NCBI RefSeq assembly: GCF_900091515.1
Contig: NZ_LT607410.1
Location: 1,116,001 to 1,180,000, forward strand
Direction of reading: 5' to 3'
DNA length: 64,000 bases
From: Micromonospora purpureochromogenes
GTDB taxonomy: Bacteria > Actinomycetota > Actinomycetes > Mycobacteriales > Micromonosporaceae
The position numbers and the translations under genes were made by a program. Under the pieces are notes generated by a model. That model searched no databases. It worked only from the letters and a program-made list of their open reading frames with translations, and was not told where the DNA came from. Of the stretch, positions 1 through 8,056 are shown one piece after another; position 1 is the first letter of the stretch, and each line of letters starts with the position of its first letter.

Positions 1-2
1 TC

Positions 3-2789
3 GTGCTGCTGGCCGCCGCCGCCGGCTGGGCGGCCCGACCGGACCGGCCCGGCTTCCGCACCGAGTCCGCCCTGGTCACCGTCCGATCCGGACCGGCCGG
101 CGACCAGCCGGTCGAGCTGGACACCACGCTCTGGCTGCCCGACGACGCCTCGGCCGACCGCAGGGTGCCGGCGGTGCTGCTGGCGCACGGCTTCGGCGGT
201 ACGAAGGACTCGGTCCGGTCCGACGCGGAGGACCTGGTCACCCGCGGCTACGCCGTGCTGACCTGGACCGCGCGTGGCTTCGGCCGCAGCGGCGGCGAGA
301 TCCACCTGGACCACCCCGACTACGAGATCCGGGACGCCCAGCGGCTGCTGGACCGGCTCGCGGAGCGACCGGAGATCCGCACCGACGCCGCCGGCGACCC
401 CCGGGTGGGCGTGGTCGGCGGCTCGTACGGCGGTGGCCTGGCCCTGCTGCTGGCCGCCCAGGACCAGCGGGTCGACGCAATCGTCCCGATGATCACCTGG
501 AACGATCTCTCCCGGGCCTTCCTCCCGGAGAGCACCGGCCGGGCGGCGACCGACGGCGTGTTCAAGAAGGGCTGGGCCGGGATCTTCTTCGGCGGCGGCG
601 GCAACGCGGGCTCCGGGCCGGCCGGGCTCTCCGGCACCTCGGCCGCCCAGCCGGAGGGCGCTCCCGCCTCCGCCGGACCGGCCAGCCCGGCGCCGGGCGC
701 GGGACCGGGCACCGGCCCAAGGTCCGGCCCCGCACCGGCCGCCGACCCGTCCTGCGGCCGGTTCACCGCCGACGTCTGCGCCGCGTACCTGCGGATCGCC
801 ACCGCCGGGCGGGCCGACCAGGCGGCGGTGGAGCTGCTGCGCCGCTCCTCCCCGGCCGGCGTCCTCGACCGGATCAAGGCGCCGACCCTGCTGGTGCAGG
901 GCGAGGCGGACACCCTCTTCCCGCTGACGGAGGCGGACGCCAACGCGCGCGGCATCGCCGCCGCCGGCACCCCGGTGCGGGTGGCCTGGTTCACCGGCGG
1001 CCACGACGGCGGAACCGGGCCGACCAGCGACTCCGACCGGGTGAAGTTCCTGACCGCGCAGTGGCTCGACCACTACGTCAAGGGCGCGGGGGCGGCTCCC
1101 GGCGACGGCTTCACCTTCTCCCGGATCGCCGGCTTCGACGCCCTCGACCGCGGGCTGGTGGCCACCGGCTACCGCACCGCCGACTACCCGGGCGTGGCCG
1201 GGGACGCCCGGCGCGAGATCGCCGTCACCGGCCCGGCCCAGCCCATCGCCAACCCGCCGAACGGCAACCCGGCGGCGATCTCCTCGGTGCCCTTCGCCGG
1301 CGCGCTCGGCTCGTTGCTCGGCGGGGTGGCCGGCGACGTCCCCGGCCAGCACGCCCGGTTCGAATCGGCCCCGCTGGCCGACGCGGTGGACGTCGCCGGG
1401 TCACCCACCTTCGCGCTCCGGGCGGCCTCGCCGACCGGGGAGGCGGTGCTCTTCGTCAAGCTCTACGACGTCGACCCGAACGGCGCCGCGACGCTCCCCG
1501 ACGGACTGGTCGCCCCGGTGCGGCTGACCGGCCTGCCGAAGAGCCTCGACGGCGCGCGGCCGGTCACCGTCACGCTGCCGGCGATCGTCCGCCGGATCGA
1601 GGCCGGGCACCGGCTGCGGGTCGTGGTCGCCACCTCCGACCAGGCGTACACCACGCCCGCCGAGCCGACCGTCTACACGGTGGCGGCGGGCGACGCCCCG
1701 GTCAGCCTGCCGACGGTCGACGCCGAGCCGATCCCCACCACCGCCACCGTCTGGCGCTGGGTGCTGGTCGGGCTGCTCGCCGCCATCGCGGTCGGGCTCG
1801 CCGTGGTCGTCGCCGTCGCCCGCCGCCGGCACCGCCGCCAGGACAGCTCGGTCCACCCGGAGTACGCGGGCGTCCCGCTCGCCGTCCGCCAGCTCCGCAA
1901 GGAGTACGCCGACGGCTTCGTCGCGGTGTCCAACGTGGACTTCGAGGTGCACCCCGGCCAGGTGGTCGGCCTGCTCGGGCCGAACGGCGCCGGCAAGACC
2001 ACCACCCTGCGGGTGCTGATGGGGCTGACCCAACCCACCGCCGGGGAGATCTACGTCTTCGGGCACCGGCTGGTGCCGGGCTCGCCGGTGCTGTCCCGGA
2101 TCGGCGCGCTGGTCGAGGGGCCCGGCTTCCTGCCGCACCTGTCCGGCCTGGAGAACCTGAAGGCGTACTGGCGGGCCACCGGGCGGCCGGCTGCCGACGC
2201 GCACTTCGAGGAGGCGCTGGAGATCGCCGGGCTGGGCGACTCGGTGCACCGGCGGATCAGGAACTACAGCCACGGCATGAAGCAGCGGCTGGCCATCGCG
2301 CAGGCCATGCTCGGCCTGCCGGAGCTGCTGGTGCTGGACGAGCCGACCGACGGGCTCGACCCGCCGCAGATCGCCGAGATGCGCCGGGTGCTGCAGCGGT
2401 ACGCCACCGACGGCCGGGCGGTGCTGGTCTCCAGCCACCTGCTCGCCGAGGTGGAGCAGACCTGCACCCACGCGGTGGTGGTCAACAAGGGCCGGATCGT
2501 CGCCTCCGGGCCGGTCGAGGAGATCGTCGGCGATTCGCCGAGCGTGCTCTTCGACGTGACCGACCCGGCCGCCGCGCGGGTCGTGCTGGACCGCCTGGCG
2601 GGGGTCCGGGTGCTGCCCGACGGTGACGGCGGCCTGGTGGTCGACACCAACGGCACCGCGCGCAGCGAGGTGGTGGCGGAGCTGGTCCGGGCCGGGATCG
2701 GGGTGGACCGGGTGGTGCCGCGGCGCCGCCTGGAGGACGCGTTCCTCGCCCTGGTGGGCGAGAACTCTCGGGGAAGCGGGGACCGGTGA
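3..2789 (+). CDS. Alpha/beta hydrolase fused to ABC transporter ATPase (5' partial)
   Basis: One continuous frame joins two enzymes. The N-terminal ~570 residues form a CocE/X-Pro-peptidase-like hydrolase with a GGSYGGG nucleophile elbow (Ser141) and a plausible Asp303/His334 to complete the triad. A Pro/Ala/Gly-rich insert lies near residues 198-251. One membrane segment (about 584-604) leads into an ABC ATPase with Walker A (GPNGAGKTT, Lys665), signature SHGMKQ (756-761) and Walker B LVLDEP (Asp779). The frame is still open at the window edge, and the first visible residues look like the tail of a signal peptide, so the true start lies upstream. The stop overlaps the next gene, an ABC-2 permease. 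Substrate unknown; the fusion suggests export coupled to an extracellular hydrolase. Confidence 0.88.
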   Translation: MLLAAAAGWAARPDRPGFRTESALVTVRSGPAGDQPVELDTTLWLPDDASADRRVPAVLLAHGFGGTKDSVRSDAEDLVTRGYAVLTWTARGFGRSGGEIHLDHPDYEIRDAQRLLDRLAERPEIRTDAAGDPRVGVVGGSYGGGLALLLAAQDQRVDAIVPMITWNDLSRAFLPESTGRAATDGVFKKGWAGIFFGGGGNAGSGPAGLSGTSAAQPEGAPASAGPASPAPGAGPGTGPRSGPAPAADPSCGRFTADVCAAYLRIATAGRADQAAVELLRRSSPAGVLDRIKAPTLLVQGEADTLFPLTEADANARGIAAAGTPVRVAWFTGGHDGGTGPTSDSDRVKFLTAQWLDHYVKGAGAAPGDGFTFSRIAGFDALDRGLVATGYRTADYPGVAGDARREIAVTGPAQPIANPPNGNPAAISSVPFAGALGSLLGGVAGDVPGQHARFESAPLADAVDVAGSPTFALRAASPTGEAVLFVKLYDVDPNGAATLPDGLVAPVRLTGLPKSLDGARPVTVTLPAIVRRIEAGHRLRVVVATSDQAYTTPAEPTVYTVAAGDAPVSLPTVDAEPIPTTATVWRWVLVGLLAAIAVGLAVVVAVARRRHRRQDSSVHPEYAGVPLAVRQLRKEYADGFVAVSNVDFEVHPGQVVGLLGPNGAGKTTTLRVLMGLTQPTAGEIYVFGHRLVPGSPVLSRIGALVEGPGFLPHLSGLENLKAYWRATGRPAADAHFEEALEIAGLGDSVHRRIRNYSHGMKQRLAIAQAMLGLPELLVLDEPTDGLDPPQIAEMRRVLQRYATDGRAVLVSSHLLAEVEQTCTHAVVVNKGRIVASGPVEEIVGDSPSVLFDVTDPAAARVVLDRLAGVRVLPDGDGGLVVDTNGTARSEVVAELVRAGIGVDRVVPRRRLEDAFLALVGENSRGSGDR

Positions 2790-3697
2790 TGGCGGGCTCA
2801 TCCATCGACACGGCGGGTCCGGCCGAGGCCGGCCGGGTCGGCCCGGGCGGGGCGGCCGCCGGCTACCGACCGTCGGCGACCCTGCCGTTCGCGGCCGAGT
2901 TCCGCCGGCAGGCGTCGCGGCGGCGTACCCAGCTCGCGCTGGGGTTCATGGTGCTGCTGCCGCTGATCATCCTGATCGCCTTCCAGTTCGACTCCGGCGG
3001 CGACGACGACAACGGGCGCAACGAGTTCGGCAGCCTGGTCGACCTGGCCACCTCGGGCGGGCTCAACTTCACCCTCTTCTCGATCTTCGTCTCGGCGTCG
3101 TTCCTGCTGGTCGTGGTGGTGGCCCTGTTCTGCGGGGACACCGTGGCCAGCGAGGCGAGCTGGGGCAGCCTGCGCTACCTGCTGGCGGTGCCGGTGCCCC
3201 GGTCCCGGCTGCTCGCGGTGAAGCTGCTGGTCGCGCTCGCGTACTCGGCGCTGGCCCTGCTGCTGCTGGCCGGCACCGCGCTGCTCGCCGGCACCCTGCG
3301 GTACGGCTGGGAGCCGCTGCGCAGCCAGGTCGCCGCGGAACTGGCGCCGACCGACGGGCTGCTGCGGCTGCTGGCGGTGCTCGGCTACCTGGCGGTCGTC
3401 CTGCTGGTGGTGGCCGGGTTGGCCTTCCTGCTGTCGGTGACCACGGACGCCGCACTCGGTGCGGTCGGCGGTGCGGTGCTGCTCTGGATCCTCTCCAGCA
3501 TCCTGGACCAGATCACCGCCCTCGGCGGGCTGCGCGATTTCCTGCCGACGCACTACAGCACCGCCTGGCTCGGCCTGCTCTCCACCCCGGTGCAGACCGA
3601 CGACGTGGTGCGGGGCGCGATCTCGGCGGTGAGCTACGCGACGCTCTTCTGGGGGCTGGCCTTCTGGCGGTTCACCCGAAAGGATGTCACAAGCTGA
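2786..3697 (+). CDS. ABC-2 type transporter permease
   Basis: A protein of about 303 residues with a charged N-terminus and roughly six hydrophobic segments, starting near residue 50 (LALGFMVLLPLIILIAF) and ending near the C-terminus. This is the layout of ABC-2 permeases. It should form the membrane half of an exporter with the ATPase encoded immediately upstream. The start is GTG at 2786 or ATG at 2789; both overlap the upstream stop, so translational coupling is likely. The substrate cannot be read from the sequence. Confidence 0.87.
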   Translation: MMAGSSIDTAGPAEAGRVGPGGAAAGYRPSATLPFAAEFRRQASRRRTQLALGFMVLLPLIILIAFQFDSGGDDDNGRNEFGSLVDLATSGGLNFTLFSIFVSASFLLVVVVALFCGDTVASEASWGSLRYLLAVPVPRSRLLAVKLLVALAYSALALLLLAGTALLAGTLRYGWEPLRSQVAAELAPTDGLLRLLAVLGYLAVVLLVVAGLAFLLSVTTDAALGAVGGAVLLWILSSILDQITALGGLRDFLPTHYSTAWLGLLSTPVQTDDVVRGAISAVSYATLFWGLAFWRFTRKDVTS

Positions 3698-3707
3698 CGA
3701 CCTGAGC

Positions 3708-3762
3708 GTTAACTCCCACGGACGACCCGTTCGTTAACAGAAAGTTCATAAGGTCCGATATT
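3708..3762 (+). promoter_or_regulatory. Promoter of the DoxX gene with repeated CGTTAAC
   Basis: TTAACA (3734-3739), a 17-nt spacer and GATATT (3757-3762) make a good promoter in an AT-rich patch. The heptamer CGTTAAC occurs at 3707-3713 and again at 3732-3738, 25 bp apart, the second copy covering the -35. This is a possible operator. Confidence 0.5.
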
Positions 3763-3810
3763 TCCTGGCTGATTCTGGGTGCACCGTTCCACTCACCCGG
3801 AGGTAGCGAG

Positions 3811-4260
3811 ATGAATCTCGACCGGCTCAACGGACCCGCCCTGTCCCTCTTCCGTATGGTCATCGGCCTGCTCTTCCTCTGCCACGGCCTGTCCTCGCTC
3901 TTCGGCGTGCTCGGTGGCGCCCGCGGCACAGGCGAGTCGCTGCCCGTGGGGCAGTGGCCGGGTTGGTGGGCGGCGCTGATCCAGGCGGTCTGCGGCGCGC
4001 TGGTGCTGGTCGGGCTCGTCACCCGGCCCGCCGCGCTGCTCGCCTCCGGCTCGATGGCGTACGCCTATTTCACCGTGCATCAGCCCGACGGGCTGTTGCC
4101 GATACACAACGGCGGCGAGCTCGCCGCCCTGTTCTGCTGGGCGTTCGCCCTGGTGGTCGTGCTCGGGCCGGGCAGCTGGGCGCTCGACAGGCTGATCGGT
4201 CGACGCCGCGCCGGCGTGGCCACCCCGGCTGCGGCGGGCCGCAACTCGGTACCCGCCTGA
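3811..4260 (+). CDS. DoxX family membrane protein
   Basis: A 149-residue protein with four hydrophobic segments. The first carries the pattern RMVIGLLFLCHGLSSLFG typical of the DoxX/DoxD family, and an LPIHNGGELA stretch precedes the last helix. DoxX proteins are small membrane proteins linked to quinone or thiol redox stress; the exact role here is not evident. A GGAGGT ribosome site (3800-3805) fixes the ATG. It has its own promoter and is followed by a strong terminator, so it is probably monocistronic. Confidence 0.85.
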   Translation: MNLDRLNGPALSLFRMVIGLLFLCHGLSSLFGVLGGARGTGESLPVGQWPGWWAALIQAVCGALVLVGLVTRPAALLASGSMAYAYFTVHQPDGLLPIHNGGELAALFCWAFALVVVLGPGSWALDRLIGRRRAGVATPAAAGRNSVPA

Positions 4261-4273
4261 CCCGCCGGCCGCC

Positions 4274-4308
4274 CGCCGCCGGAGCCGTTCCGCGCGGCTC
4301 CGGCGGCG
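4274..4308. terminator. Bidirectional hairpin terminator
   Basis: A perfect 14-bp stem (4274-4287 with 4295-4308) closes a 7-nt loop between two convergent genes. There is no long T-run, as is common in high-GC actinobacteria. Confidence 0.6.
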
Positions 4309-4314
4309 CTGCGA

Positions 4315-5016
4315 TCAGGGCGTGTACGGCGCGTCGGTGTGGCCCACCTCGGCCAGCGTCGTGCCCGAGAGCTGGTACGTCGACGTGCGCCTGATGTCCA
4401 GCTCGGCCATGCTCCTGCCGTCGCTGCGGGTCAGCCAGACGACCCTGGCCTGCTGCCCGGCCACCTGCACCGACAGGACCGGGGTGCGGTCGCCGAGATC
4501 GGCCAGCGCCCGGAAGGCCGGCTTCCCGCCGCTGTTGCGCCAGACGAGCACGGTGAAGAAGGTGCCGCTGCCCCCGCCGTTCAGCGCGACCACGCCGACC
4601 GCATCGGCCGCCCCGTCCCCGTCGAGGTCGCCGATCCCGCACGGCTTCTGCAACAGCACGGTCGCGCCGTCCTCGCCGGACCACCGGCCCTCGGTCAGCG
4701 GCAGGTAGTCCGGGTAGCCGTTGTAGGGCACCTTGGCGCTGCCGACGTGCGCACCGGCGAGCTGCTTGCAGGTCAGCGCGGGGGCGGCGGGCGGCTTCGG
4801 CTCCGCCGTCAGGGTCTGCGCCGGAGCGGGCGCGGCCGGCGCCGCCGTGGTCGGCGTGGCGCTGGGGGCGATGGCGGCCGGAGCCGCGGCGGTGGACGCG
4901 TCCGCCGACGGGGTGACGGTGGTGGACGCGGTGTCGGTCGTCCCGGTGTCACCTCCGCACGCGGTGAGCAGGCAGACCAGCGTGACGGCCGGGAAGCTCG
5001 GCAGGGTCCGGCGCAT
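4315..5016 (-). CDS. Putative secreted lipoprotein with Asp-rich repeat motif
   Basis: A 233-residue protein. The start at 5016 puts a lipoprotein signal at the N-terminus with lipobox LLTAC (Cys20), preceded by an AGAGGA ribosome site. An Ala/Thr/Pro-rich linker (about 25-80) leads to a globular part carrying DLDGDGAADAVGVV, a calcium-binding-like D-x-D-x-D motif as in FG-GAP/VCBS repeats. It probably sits on the outer face of the membrane. Function unknown. It is transcribed toward the DoxX gene and away from the thrC riboswitch. Confidence 0.75.
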   Translation of the reverse strand: MRRTLPSFPAVTLVCLLTACGGDTGTTDTASTTVTPSADASTAAAPAAIAPSATPTTAAPAAPAPAQTLTAEPKPPAAPALTCKQLAGAHVGSAKVPYNGYPDYLPLTEGRWSGEDGATVLLQKPCGIGDLDGDGAADAVGVVALNGGGSGTFFTVLVWRNSGGKPAFRALADLGDRTPVLSVQVAGQQARVVWLTRSDGRSMAELDIRRTSTYQLSGTTLAEVGHTDAPYTP

Positions 5017-5128
5017 GGGCGGAGGGTTCCTCTCTCGACGGGATCGCCCGCACCGTACTGACCCCCCGCCACCCACGGCCTCAGCTCACACCGTGGGAAC
5101 CCGGGTCGGCTTCGGGGAGGGGAGCTCC

Positions 5129-5134
5129 TAGACT
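5129..5134 (+). promoter_or_regulatory. Probable -10 of the thrC transcript
   Basis: TAGACT lies about 20 nt before the first riboswitch helix, which fits a transcript starting near 5141-5143. No clear -35 was found. Confidence 0.4.
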
Positions 5135-5153
5135 CGGTGGCACAACTGCATAC

Positions 5154-5282
5154 CTCATCCAGAGGGGCTGAGGGATACGGCCCGACGACGCCCCGGCAAC
5201 CACCCGCACGCTCGATGACGAGCGGACGCGGGCAGGTGCCAATTCCGTCCTCGCCGCAGGGTGCGATGCGGGGAAAGATGAG
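5154..5282 (+). ncRNA. SAM-I (S-box) riboswitch upstream of threonine synthase
   Basis: The core matches the SAM-I consensus: AGAGGGGCTGAGGGA, then GGCCCGACGA, CCCGGCAACC, AGGTGCCAATTCC and GGAAAGATGAGAG. Helix P1 is CTCATC (5154-5159) with GATGAG (5277-5282). The 3' strand of P1 runs directly into the Shine-Dalgarno AGAGGA (5281-5286), 8 nt before the ATG. There is no room for a separate terminator, so control is probably at translation initiation: SAM binding would stabilise P1 and hide the ribosome site. Confidence 0.93.
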
Positions 5283-5294
5283 AGGACTCTCGAC

Positions 5295-6584
5295 ATGACG
5301 TCGACGCTTCCCGCCGCCCCCGGCATCGACACCACCGCCAGCCCGGCCCGCGCCCTGGTCTGCCGCGCCTGTTCCGCGCGCTACCCGCTCGCCGCCCAGC
5401 ACGCCTGCTACGAGTGTTTCGGGCCGCTGGAGGTGGACTACGACACCGCCGCCCTGGCCGCCGTCACCCGGGAACGGATCGAGGCCGGGCCGCAGAACAT
5501 CTGGCGGTACGCCGCCCTGCTCCCCGCCGGCCAGGACCCGGCCACCCGGGTCACGCTCGACCCGGGGCTGACCCCGCTGGTCGCCGCCCCGCACCTGGCC
5601 GCCGAGCTGGGCATCACCGCGCCGCTCTGGGTCAAGGACGACAGCGCCAACCCGACCCACTCGTTCAAGGACCGGGTGGTCTCGGTGGCGCTCACCGCCG
5701 CCAAGGCGCTCGGCTTCACCCGGTTCGCCTGCGCCTCCACCGGCAACCTGGCCAACTCGGTGGCCGCCCACGCGGCCCGGGCCGGGGTGCCCTCGGTGGT
5801 CTTCATCCCCGGTGACCTGGAGCAGGGCAAGGTGATCACCACCGCCGTCTACGGCGGCGAGCTGGTCGCCATCGACGGGTCGTACGACGACGTGAACCGG
5901 CTCTGCGGCGAGCTGGTGGAGACCGACGAGTTCGAGGACACCGCGTTCGTCAACGTCAACGTCCGCCCGTACTACGCGGAGGGCTCGAAGACCCTCGGCT
6001 ACGAGGTGGCCGAGCAGCTCGGCTGGCGGATCCCGGCCCAGGTGGTCATCCCGATGGCCAGCGGCGAGCTGCTCACCAAGATTGACAAGGCGTTCTCCGA
6101 GCTGGTCGAGATCGGTCTGGTCGAGGCGCCGGCCGGTGGCTGGAAGGTCTTCGGCGCCCAGTCCGCCGGCTGCAACCCGATCGCGGTCGCGCTGCACGCC
6201 GACAGCGACACGATCGTCCCGGTCAAGCCGACCGGCATCGCCAAGTCGCTCAACATCGGCGACCCGGCCGCCGGCCTCTACGCCCTGGAGGCGGTGCGCC
6301 GCACCGGCGGCTGGATGGAGTACGCGGACGACGAGGAGATCCGGGCCGGCATCCGGCTGCTCGCCCGGACCACCGGGGTGTTCGCCGAGACGGCCGGCGG
6401 GGTGACCGTGGCGGTGCTGCGCAAGCTGGTCGAGTCCGGCCGGCTCGACCCGACCGCCGAGACCGTCGTCTTCAACACCGGCGAGGGCCTGAAGACCATC
6501 GACGCGGTCGCCGGCCAGGTCGGTCCGACCCACCGGATCAAGCCCTCGCTGCGCGCCGCCCGCGACGCCGGCCTCCTCGCCTGA
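5295..6584 (+). CDS. thrC: Threonine synthase
   Basis: A 429-residue PLP enzyme that converts O-phosphohomoserine to threonine. The N-terminus has a zinc-ribbon-like pair of CxxC motifs (Cys23/26 and Cys38/41), as in long actinobacterial and plant-like enzymes. The THSFKDR motif supplies the PLP lysine (Lys125), and STGNLANSV binds phosphate. AGAGGA sets the ATG. The gene stands alone behind a SAM-I riboswitch, which ties this branch point of aspartate-derived amino acids to the methionine/SAM pool. Confidence 0.95.
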   Translation: MTSTLPAAPGIDTTASPARALVCRACSARYPLAAQHACYECFGPLEVDYDTAALAAVTRERIEAGPQNIWRYAALLPAGQDPATRVTLDPGLTPLVAAPHLAAELGITAPLWVKDDSANPTHSFKDRVVSVALTAAKALGFTRFACASTGNLANSVAAHAARAGVPSVVFIPGDLEQGKVITTAVYGGELVAIDGSYDDVNRLCGELVETDEFEDTAFVNVNVRPYYAEGSKTLGYEVAEQLGWRIPAQVVIPMASGELLTKIDKAFSELVEIGLVEAPAGGWKVFGAQSAGCNPIAVALHADSDTIVPVKPTGIAKSLNIGDPAAGLYALEAVRRTGGWMEYADDEEIRAGIRLLARTTGVFAETAGGVTVAVLRKLVESGRLDPTAETVVFNTGEGLKTIDAVAGQVGPTHRIKPSLRAARDAGLLA

Positions 6585-6791
6585 GCCCGCTTGATCGACC
6601 GCCGTCTGCGGCGGGTCGCGCCCTCCGCCGCCGGGACACCGCGAGCCGCCGCAAACGGGGCACCGGCGTAGCCGGAGCGGGGCGGGGGTCGGCCGGGCGG
6701 GGGATGCGCGGATCGCCCGGACGGGGGATCGGGCCGATCCGCCGGGTAACTGGCTTTTCGCTGTGAGTGTGGAAAACCCGCCGACAAGGAC
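6585..6791. other. Gene-free spacer after thrC
   Basis: A GC-rich spacer. A short hairpin CCGCCG-TCTG-CGGCGG (6599-6614) just past the thrC stop may end the transcript. Degenerate G-runs around 6680-6735 carry no recognisable element. The region turns more AT-rich just before the candidate RNA promoter. Confidence 0.4.
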
Positions 6792-6820
6792 TTGACGACA
6801 GGAACCGGACGGCGCAAGAT
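6792..6820 (+). promoter_or_regulatory. Promoter of the candidate structured RNA
   Basis: TTGACG (6792-6797), a 17-nt spacer and CAAGAT (6815-6820) resemble a housekeeping actinobacterial promoter. Transcription would start at about 6828, exactly where the first RNA helix begins. Confidence 0.5.
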
Positions 6821-6827
6821 GCTCCGT

Positions 6828-6950
6828 GCGGGAGGGCGATCCGCCGGAGACTTTGAGTTCTTACGACCCAACGCCGGAGGCGTTGTGTGGACGTCCCTCC
6901 CGACCAACGTTCGAACGGGCCAGCGAGAAAATCGCTGGCCCGTTCGCTTT
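6828..6950 (+). ncRNA. Candidate structured small RNA or leader with intrinsic terminator
   Basis: Not a family I recognise. Three helices are visible: an 8-bp closing stem CGGGAGGG/CCCTCCCG (6829-6836 with 6895-6902); inside it a perfect 7-bp hairpin CAACGCC-GGA-GGCGTTG (6869-6885); then a perfect 15-bp stem with a GAAAA loop (6912-6946) followed by CTTT, an intrinsic terminator. With the upstream promoter this gives an RNA of about 123 nt. It could be a trans-acting RNA or an attenuator of the acetyltransferase at 6973, although that gene appears to have its own -10. Confidence 0.55.
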
Positions 6951-6972
6951 GCGGTGCCGCAGGCTCACCGGC

Positions 6973-7989
6973 ATGGGCACCTCCATCACGGCGCTGGAGC
7001 CGGGCGACCAGACCGTTGTCGACGCGGCGTACCGGATCGGGGCAGTCACCGAGGCGGACGCGCCGGACCTACCGCCGTACTGCCGGCGGCGCTTCGAGGC
7101 GCTGGTCCGGCACCCGATGCCGGGCCTCGTCGTGCACTGGGCGCTGGCCCGGCTCGACGGGGTGCCGGCCGGCTGGCTCCGCCTCGAGCTGCCGCAACTG
7201 GACAACACCGACAACGCCGCCGCCGAGCTGGTGGTGCATCCGGCGTACCGGCGGCGGGGCATCGGCCGGGCCCTGCACGAGCACGGGGTGCGGCTGCTGC
7301 GCGACGCGGGGCGCAAGCGGGTGGTGGGGGAGGTCGCCTCGGCCCTGCCCGGCGGCCCGGCGCGCGACCCCGCCGGAGCGGCCTTCGCCGCCGCGGTCGG
7401 CGCCTGCCCCGCGCTGGCGGCGGTACGCCGCCGGCTGGACACCACCGCGCTCGACCGGGCCGCGCTGGACACCCTGCTGGCCGGCGCCCGGAGCGCGGCC
7501 ACCGGTTACCGCACGGTCCGCTGGCAGCAGGCCACCCCGGAGGAGTACGTCGACGACGTCGCCTACCTGGAGGGCCGGCTGATGACCGACGCGCCCCTGG
7601 GCGACCTGGAGTGGGAGCAGGAGCGGGTCGACGCGGACCGGATCCGGGGCACCGAGCGGGCGCTCGACCTCCGGGGCAGCCGCCGCTACCACGTTGCGGC
7701 GGTCGACGAGGGCTCGGGCCGGTTGGTCGCCTGGAGCATGCTCAGCCTCGGCGCCAGCGCGGACTGGCACGCGTGGCAGCAGATCACCATCGTCGACCCG
7801 GCGCACCGCGGTCACCGGCTCGGCCTGCTCACCAAGATCGAGAACCTGGGGCACGTCCTGGCGTACGAGCCGGCGCTGCGCGCGATCGACACCTTCAACG
7901 CGGCGGAGAACGGGCACATGATCCGGATCAACGAGCAGCTCGGCTTCCAACCCGTCGACGCCTCGACGGAGTGGCAGCTGGCGCTCTGA
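6973..7989 (+). CDS. Tandem GNAT family N-acetyltransferase
   Basis: 338 residues with two acetyltransferase folds. The first has the acetyl-CoA signature VHPAYRRRGIGRAL. The second has VDPAHRGHRLGLLTKIENL and ends with the FNAAENGHMIRINEQLGF pattern seen in tandem GNAT proteins of actinobacteria. Substrate unknown. The ATG at 6973 has no Shine-Dalgarno, but CAGGCT lies 7 nt upstream, which fits a leaderless transcript. It follows the terminator of the candidate RNA. Confidence 0.85.
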   Translation: MGTSITALEPGDQTVVDAAYRIGAVTEADAPDLPPYCRRRFEALVRHPMPGLVVHWALARLDGVPAGWLRLELPQLDNTDNAAAELVVHPAYRRRGIGRALHEHGVRLLRDAGRKRVVGEVASALPGGPARDPAGAAFAAAVGACPALAAVRRRLDTTALDRAALDTLLAGARSAATGYRTVRWQQATPEEYVDDVAYLEGRLMTDAPLGDLEWEQERVDADRIRGTERALDLRGSRRYHVAAVDEGSGRLVAWSMLSLGASADWHAWQQITIVDPAHRGHRLGLLTKIENLGHVLAYEPALRAIDTFNAAENGHMIRINEQLGFQPVDASTEWQLAL

Positions 7990-8056
7990 CGGGTGACGAT
8001 CCCACTTGTGACACTGCTCTACTGATCTGGGACCGACCTGTTGCATGATGGCGGGC

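Noticed and set aside
16..2801. The hydrolase-ABC fusion as a frameshift or assembly artefact
   Set aside because: The frame is continuous across a membrane helix and linker with normal codon use and no stop or gap, so it is reported as real, with read checking suggested.
6680..6735. G-rich repeats as a quadruplex or regulatory element
   Set aside because: Runs are irregular and of ordinary density for this GC-rich genome.
6819..6960. A short coding frame through the candidate RNA
   Set aside because: No ribosome site, and the frame merely continues into a shadow of the acetyltransferase gene; the paired helices explain the sequence better.
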